A stretch of DNA of 64,000 bases, from positions 58,101,855-58,165,854 of the forward strand of contig OY978525.1 in assembly GCA_963854835.1 (NCBI GenBank), in the 5' to 3' direction. This document shows positions 58,451 to 64,000 of the stretch, in pieces. The stretch is from Megamerina dolium (taxonomy: Eukaryota > Arthropoda > Insecta > Diptera > Megamerinidae). Made by a program: the position numbers and the translations under genes. How positions within the stretch are numbered: position 1 is the first letter of the stretch; every line of letters starts with the position of its first letter. The notes beneath the pieces were generated by a model, which was not told the origin of the DNA, did not search any database, and worked only from the letters and a program-made list of their open reading frames with translations.

Positions 58451-59204
58451 CACGTGTAGCCGTAAGCGTGCATTTTACAGCAGAGTAGAAAACACGCAAT
58501 CTTAAGGGATGAACTTACGCGTAAAAGTATTTGAACGCAGAAAAGTTGAACTTTTTCTACTTTCATGCGTAAAATGTACAACTGCCATTTGTGTACAAAT
58601 ACTAAAACGATAACGCTGTAAATCAAAATGAAAGTAAAGGTAATAAATCGAAATGATGAAATGATGATGGAAATGAAATGAAATGTTATAATGAAATAAA
58701 AAAATAATATTTAATTTAATTTGCAAAGCACTCTTTATTTTATTCTTTATGTTAAAAAAAAAACATTAATGTAAGGAACAGTCTGCCTCCGCCAGAATTG
58801 CTGGCCGTTTGGAATGTTTTTACAACTTTGTGAGACTGAATAATGCATCAAAGACTTTGAATTTCATGCGAGTTTCGATGCGAAATTGTTCAGGATCACG
58901 CTATCTCAATTTGGATGTTATGGCAAAGAAACCACTAACTAACCAAAATATATTTCTTGCACTCACATCCTTCTTGTTATCATTATTTTAATGCCAATCA
59001 TCATAAATATTAACGTAAAATCTTCGTCCATTCTTATTAACACGCTTTTATTTTTGAGAATAATATTAAAATATCACTTCCAAATGCATAGTACGTATAC
59101 TATGAAGTTACCATATCTGTTCTCACGAAAATTCATAGGAAGGCAGAATGCATTAGAACGTACGCGGATGTTATAGAGGTCCACTTTTATAGTCCTTAAC
59201 GGGT
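58451..59204. other. no recognised gene
   Basis: AT-rich DNA. No domain or repeat could be assigned. Confidence 0.5.
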
Positions 59205-59600
59205 ACTACTTTGGGCTAAGTAAGCAATTGGAAGTCGGGCCCTCTCTCGAGCAACGAAAAAAAAACTCTACGAGTCTCTCATAACGCCTGTTTTCACCTC
59301 AGATGAGAGAATGCTCGGAGATTTTGAGAGGAAAGTCCTACTCAAGTTCAGTGGACTTATTTGCGTTGGTGGAGAGTATCGCATAAGGTACTCGTACTAT
59401 GAGCTGTATGCCGACACTGACATAGTAAAACGCGTTAAAGTTCATCGTTTGCGTTGGCTAGGTCGTGTCGAGCGAATTGAAGAACACGCTCCAGGTAAGA
59501 AGGAACCCGCTGGTATACGACGCAGAAGAGCCAGACCTAGCCACTGATAGAAAAACCAAGTACTAGAGAACTTGGAAGCGCTTGGAATTCCTAACTGGCG
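59205..59600 (+). mobile_element. RTE LINE, degraded 3' fragment
   Basis: It resembles the RTE C-terminus: TACTTTGGGCTAAGTAAGCA, then DFERKVLLKFSGLICVGGEY, ELYADTDIVKRVKVHRLRWL and RRRRARPSH. It has frameshifts and small deletions. It is more diverged from the copy at 43.1-46.2 kb than is the fragment at 50917. Confidence 0.85.
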
Positions 59601-59847
59601 CTAGCCAGCGAATGAAAGAGTTGAAAGAGTAATACCGAGTCATATACTATAAATAATGACTATAAAAAATATATAATTAAATTTATTCACTTGGAGCATA
59701 TGGAATATGGCATACCAGCTTTATGGGAACGAATGACCTCTAATTGGTTAACAAAATATTAGAAGCAATTAAATGAGACCTAAACTTACACATTATTCCT
59801 CGATTTATTTTGATAACAGAAAGATAAATTGGCTTATACAATAGGTA

Positions 59848-60010
59848 TAAAGCACGCAGCAAAGATTGATCAGGCGCCAATAAAGCAAAGACAGTACAGA
59901 CTGCCAGAAGTGCATAAAGTATACAGATAAATAAACTTCTGGAAGATGAAGTAGATAGTCCCAGCTCTTGCCCTTGAAACTCTTCAATAATTTTAGTTCC
60001 AAAAAGGACT
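59848..60010 (+). pseudogene. Ty3/gypsy RT scrap
   Basis: KHAAKIDQAPIKQRQYRLPE followed, after a frameshift, by NKLLEDEVDSPSS and IILVPKRTADDEQN. It corresponds to the RT start of the 297/17.6-like family at 30.3-31.0 kb. Only about 160 bp survive. Confidence 0.7.
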
Positions 60011-60329
60011 GCAGATGATGAACAAAATTGAGACTAGTTGTATATTTCATGAAATTGAATGGCCCAATATTTATACAAAATTGTCCAATACTTCACATTG
60101 ATAATAAAGAAATAAAAAGGATGAAAAAGTGGAATGTCACCGACCGTCTTGAAATTTTGAAGTATAGTTGCATGAATGTTGGGCAATAAAAGTGAAAATG
60201 GTTTTCGGCCTAGTATCAATACCCTGAATTTCAACATTTTATAAAATAAGTTTAATAAGTAAAAGCTTCATCAAACTTTTCAAAAAATACCTGTATGTAT
60301 ACGGTTATGTATTTGAGTGTGCTCAGTAT
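60011..60329. other. no recognised gene
   Basis: AT-rich DNA. Nothing assigned. Confidence 0.5.
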
Positions 60330-60548
60330 ACATCCTTCGACAGTAATAGACTTTTGTTCATAAGCAATATTGAATCTTTCAAGAACTTTTTGATGTATAA
60401 TCTTCGATGCGTTGTTTTGTCTTCTTGTGTAATCAATTTTCTGATTGTGCTCCATACTTCTAAAGTTATCATTTTCCATTCCTTGTTCTTTGATGATGTA
60501 TTTTCTGTAGTTTTTAGTTGGAATTACTCTATCCTGAATGGCAATCAT
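60330..60548 (-). pseudogene. LINE C-terminal scrap
   Basis: MIAIQDRVIPTKNYRKYIIK and later NNASKIIHQKVLERFN resemble the C-terminal region of some LINE polyproteins (AIQDQVI...TKNY...KHI and RHN.VAKIIH). The Cys-His block between them is missing. A weak call from remembered family motifs. Confidence 0.35.
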
Positions 60549-60658
60549 TAATGCTTCAGTTTCTGCTTATAATTCGTCATTTATCAGCCATTTGTATGAT
60601 ATTTGTTTGTCAACATCGTTGCTGTTTATAGCTCTGTAGTGTCTACTATATATATATT

Positions 60659-62610
60659 TTAGGGATTAGCCGAATCAGACCACTTATAAGGGTCCCTTTT
60701 CGTCCCTCAAATCGTGTGTTAATTATTTGTTCGGTTGCAGAATTCTTCTACTTCTTTCCTCATAATAACATCACGCGTTATTTCAAGCATCTCTTTGTGG
60801 GGTATGTTCCACATTTCGAGTTCATCAATAAATTGGCGACCCAGTGTGGACATCCTCCTGCTTGCCAATGCAGGACACTGGCACGCTATGTGCGCCGCTG
60901 TCTCTGCCTCTTCCATGCATAATCTGCAAATATCAGCATACTCCCCATCAACAAGACCCATCTTGCTGAGGTGGTACCTGAAATTGCCATGCCCAGTTAT
61001 TAATGCAGTCAACCAGCTTAGAGTCATTCGTCCTAGACTGAGAGCCCTCCCCGATTCACTGCCCTTTGATAGCCTCAACGAAGCCTTTGCCTGTCTACAA
61101 GTAGATAAGTTCTCCCATCTCGTGAGATGAAGTTTCTTTATCCACTACAACAGCAACTACTGGTTCTAGTCCATAAAATTCAGCTTCAGATCCTTGCTAG
61201 CAAGATTTTCTTACCTTGCACCTTCCCATCCAGTAGATGGTCTAGCGCATGCATTAGACCAAGCATTTCTGCTTGATAGACCGATACGTATCTGCCCAGA
61301 TTCAGAGTGCATGCCAGTCCCAACTCTTTAGAGAAGATTCCAGCACCCGCTCTGCCATCCATTAATGAACCATCTGTAAAAATACTGATGTCATATTCCT
61401 CACATACATTATGTGTGAGGCCGTCTTCAATGAGTGTTCTGTGTGACTTTTCAGTCATCTTCAGCCTACCCATTCCCTCCATTGGCATCTACACCTCCTT
61501 TACACTGCTATATAACAGTGACAGGATGCCCCTGTGCCCCCTCTCTGTGCCGAATCCATACCAATTATTGGTTGTCTTCAGACGTAATGCTGTTAATGCC
61601 GCTGACTTCATAATATGCAAGTCCAACGGCAGCAGCCCGAGAAAGATTTCCAATGCTTCTACTGGGGTCGTCCGGATAGCTCCGGTAATCCCAATACAAC
61701 TTGCTTTTCGCGGTCTTTTGGGTGACCTTAGGCCACCAGACCACAGCTGCATACGTTATGAAGGGCCTAACCATCGTTGTGTAGATCCAGTGCGCTGCTC
61801 TGGGAGTAATTCCCCACATGAGACAGAACACTCTCTTACAATGGTGCAATACCCGCTTGCCCTTCTGGATCTTGTCATCGACGTGACTATTCCAAGTCAG
61901 CTTGTTATCCAGGATGACACCTAGATATTTTACTTCCTTGGATACGTTGATGTTCGATCCAAAAAGCCTAAGAGGGTCTATTGTTAGTCCAGTCCTCCTT
62001 TTACTAAAGAGTACTGTTTCCGACTTACTAGCATTTACAGAGAAACCTTGTTCCGTGCACCATCCTTCATCAATTTTGAGTGCACCTCTCATGGTATCAT
62101 AAATAGTGTCCAGGAACTTACCGCTCACCGTTTGCATATCCGACGGTGTGTATGCCTTTTGAGTCCAGAAGCTGAAGTAGGGAATCGACCGTGATGTTCC
62201 AAAGGATGGGCGATAATACTCCACCCTGTGGACACCCTTTGACTACCCTACCTCTGAGTCTGTAACTCCCATTTTGAAAGTTTATTGCCCTTTTCCTCAG
62301 CATGGTGTCCACCCACCTTATAATGGTTGGGCTGACTTCACGAGTAGCAAGGGCCATCCTTAGCTTATCGAAACCAATCTTATCGAAGGCACCTTCTATA
62401 TCCATAAAAGTAGACATAGAGTTCCCTCTCCGCCAGTACTCCTTCCATACATTTAAGCAGAAAGGAGGTCAAGCTAACCGACCGGAAAGATTTAGCCTCT
62501 GAGTAGTCCCTTTTTCCCGGCTTTGGAAGAAAGACTACCTTAGTCTCTCTCCATTGAGTCGGGATAGTGTCGACTAAGTAGCGGCTAAATAGCCCAGTTT
62601 TGTATTCGCG
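60659..62610 (-). mobile_element. LOA-type LINE, copy 2 (5' truncated)
   Basis: Same 3' end (AGGGATTAGCCGAATCAGAC) and the same C-terminal, RNase H and RT coding as copy 1, but it stops inside the RT near 62610. Compared with copy 1 it lacks about 450 bp inside RNase H (the region after LLDGKVQGKKILLA) and has a deletion upstream of the FMDIEGAFDKIGF motif. Confidence 0.9.
60719..62600 (-). pseudogene. LOA LINE RT, RNase H and C-terminal motif, broken
   Basis: Pieces: RT start at 62634-62380 (TIPTQWRETKVVFLPKPGKR); core at 62417-62118 (STFMDIEGAFDKIGFDKLRM, GCPQGGVLSPILWNITVDSL); thumb at 62224-61565 (FSVNASKSETVLFSK, VKYLGVILDNKLTWNSH); RNase H start at 61488-61186 (IFTDGSLMDGRAGAGIF); and C-terminal motif at 61078-60719 (HGNFRYHLSKMG, CRLCMEEAETAAHIACQCPA). 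PQGG is intact here, but the YADD codons are deleted (the sequence runs GYA then NGER), the opposite of copy 1. Confidence 0.88.
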
Positions 62611-62639
62611 TCTTGTCTTCCGCTTGTCTTTCAAAACCT

Positions 62640-64000
62640 CTAGACAGGTTTAGTGGGTCAGTTGTGGTCGATTTCCGTAATAGTACGTATTAAGGTGGAG
62701 TTCTCGCATTTTGATTGAAATATCTTCTCAACGATTCAATTTGATTGTCGTGAAGTGTCTGTGATTCTATCTGACATCTTCCTCCTTGTTTTCACGGCAA
62801 AACCATTTTTCGCAGCAAGACTTTGGGTGGTGAAAGTTATATTTTGTAAGAGTTGTTCTTATAGTGCGTTGCAATGACTGAATGTCAGTTTTCGTCCACT
62901 GTAAAACTGAAATTGAACAGCGGTATTACAAAAATATTGATTGTTATTATTATTTAAACAACAATACAGATTGCAGTGTAGATTGCAGAAATGGCAATTT
63001 CTCTTATAGATACCTCGGTGTTTTGCAAGTGATAAGCGATGATGATAAATTATATTACGGATTTTCAAAAAGTCAGTCAATCCGACTCCTAAAATAGCGA
63101 TAGCGAAATATGATCATAGAAATGCATAATAAATAATAAATTTATTCCCAAGGAAAATTAGAAAAACCAAGAAAATTGAATCGAAAATAATCAAACCTAA
63201 AATATCGCTTCAACGTCTAAAAATTTCTGAGCAAATTTGACGAATTCAGAATGGACGTAGAACATAGTACGTTGCACCGATATTTAATTTGAGTTTGGAT
63301 TTTGGGCTCACTTTTCTACCTACCTCGCTAGCACAATTTCTCATGGGCAGGCCAATGTGAACAGGCACATAGGCACCGTTTACAATTACAGCAAGGAATT
63401 GATCAACAATGAACGAATTATTAAAGATGACGATACGAATCTCGCATTGCCAGTGCATGACTATTTGAAAACATAAAATATAAAAAATATAAAAGCGTTT
63501 TTGAAAAATCTGCAAATTATTACTACAATTCCATGCGCTATTGTGAATGAGAATACGATGTAATCGCAGCGAGTGTTCTTGACTTCGAATTCTCGCTTCG
63601 TCATAGCATTTTGTGTGAATCACCTTTTGTTATTGAAAAAAAATGGATAAAAGTGAATTTCGTGTTTTGATAAAGCATTGCTGTTTGATGAAAAAAAAAA
63701 TACAGTGGAAACTAAACAATGGATAAACATTATCGGGCAGGCAACTATGGCAACTAAGGCAACTATGTTGAATAATAAAATCGAGTTTTGTCAAAATGAA
63801 TGGCCTGTTACATAAAAAGTTTGAATGCATCAAGCACACAAAATGTGTACTTCGTGAAACACATAAAAAGTATGCCCCTAGCATGAAGAGTATATGTTTA
63901 TTCACAAGTCAAAAGTCAGAGCAGAGTTTAAGAGAAAACAAAAGTTAATAATGTGAAAATGGAAACAGAAGAAGAATGAATTCAAATAATTTCAATTTTG
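62640..64000. other. no recognised gene
   Basis: A mixed AT-rich segment. A 125-codon minus-strand frame (63246-63623) and other short frames have no motif I can name. Host intergenic DNA or old repeats cannot be told apart here. Confidence 0.5.

Noticed and set aside
63246..63623. A 125-codon minus-strand frame as a gene.
   Set aside because: No recognisable motif and no supporting context.

Overview
This window is eukaryotic repeat DNA, almost certainly from an insect and most likely a fly. Evidence: BEL/Pao and Ty3/gypsy LTR retrotransposons, Jockey-, LOA- and RTE-type LINEs, Tc1 and DD41D mariner-type transposons, a PIF/Harbinger transposon, a tRNA-derived SINE, long TA microsatellites and AT-rich filler. 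The DD41D group is known from fruit flies, but I cannot fix the genus. I found no host protein-coding gene, no genuine tRNA or rRNA gene, and no prokaryotic feature. Nearly every long reading frame is a transposon protein, mostly broken.

Layout. 1-1360: Tc1 transposon (minus). 1462-1808: SINE copy 1, then TA-rich DNA. 2509-5341: decayed BEL gag-pol. 6154-7219: DD41D element 1. 7427-8859 and 16449-17321: gag of an old BEL element (minus), split by a younger, nearly intact BEL element (8860-16448, two LTRs, 5-bp target duplication). 17322-20200: unexplained AT-rich DNA. 20201-21133: deleted DD41D element 2. 21690-25430: two gypsy pol fragments tail to tail. 25466-26165: TA tract and SINE copy 2. 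26190-30025: LOA-type LINE (minus). 30028-32060: gypsy fragment (minus). 33316-34612: a large palindrome. 34617-35028: Jockey 3' fragment. 35441-37270: decayed gypsy (minus). 37403-47212: a gypsy LTR pair whose internal pol core is replaced by a LINE RT fragment, a Jockey element and an RTE element.

47452-47960 and 54928-55440: two related LTR-like segments, each after a purine tract. 48003-51697: a Tc1 transposase gene between inverted repeats over 1 kb long, with an RTE fragment inserted in the right arm. 52975-54105: DD41D element 3. 54341-54688: SINE copy 3. 55493-56945: Harbinger transposase (minus) with an inverted duplication of its 3' end. 57240-58450: gypsy 5' end (minus). 59205-60548: RTE, gypsy and LINE scraps. 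60659-62610: second LOA copy (minus). 62640-64000: nothing recognised.

The elements form layers. The clearest relative-age evidence is the young BEL inside the old BEL and the RTE fragment inside one arm of the Tc1 palindrome. Repeated inverted arrangements (21.7-25.4 kb, 33.3-34.6 kb, 48.0-51.7 kb, 55.5-56.0 kb) would fold into dsRNA if transcribed. The region therefore looks like heterochromatin or a piRNA-cluster-type locus; that is inference only. The single element that looks close to functional is the young BEL, broken by one stop codon between gag and pol. I see no clear new biological system; the best candidates are listed as findings.
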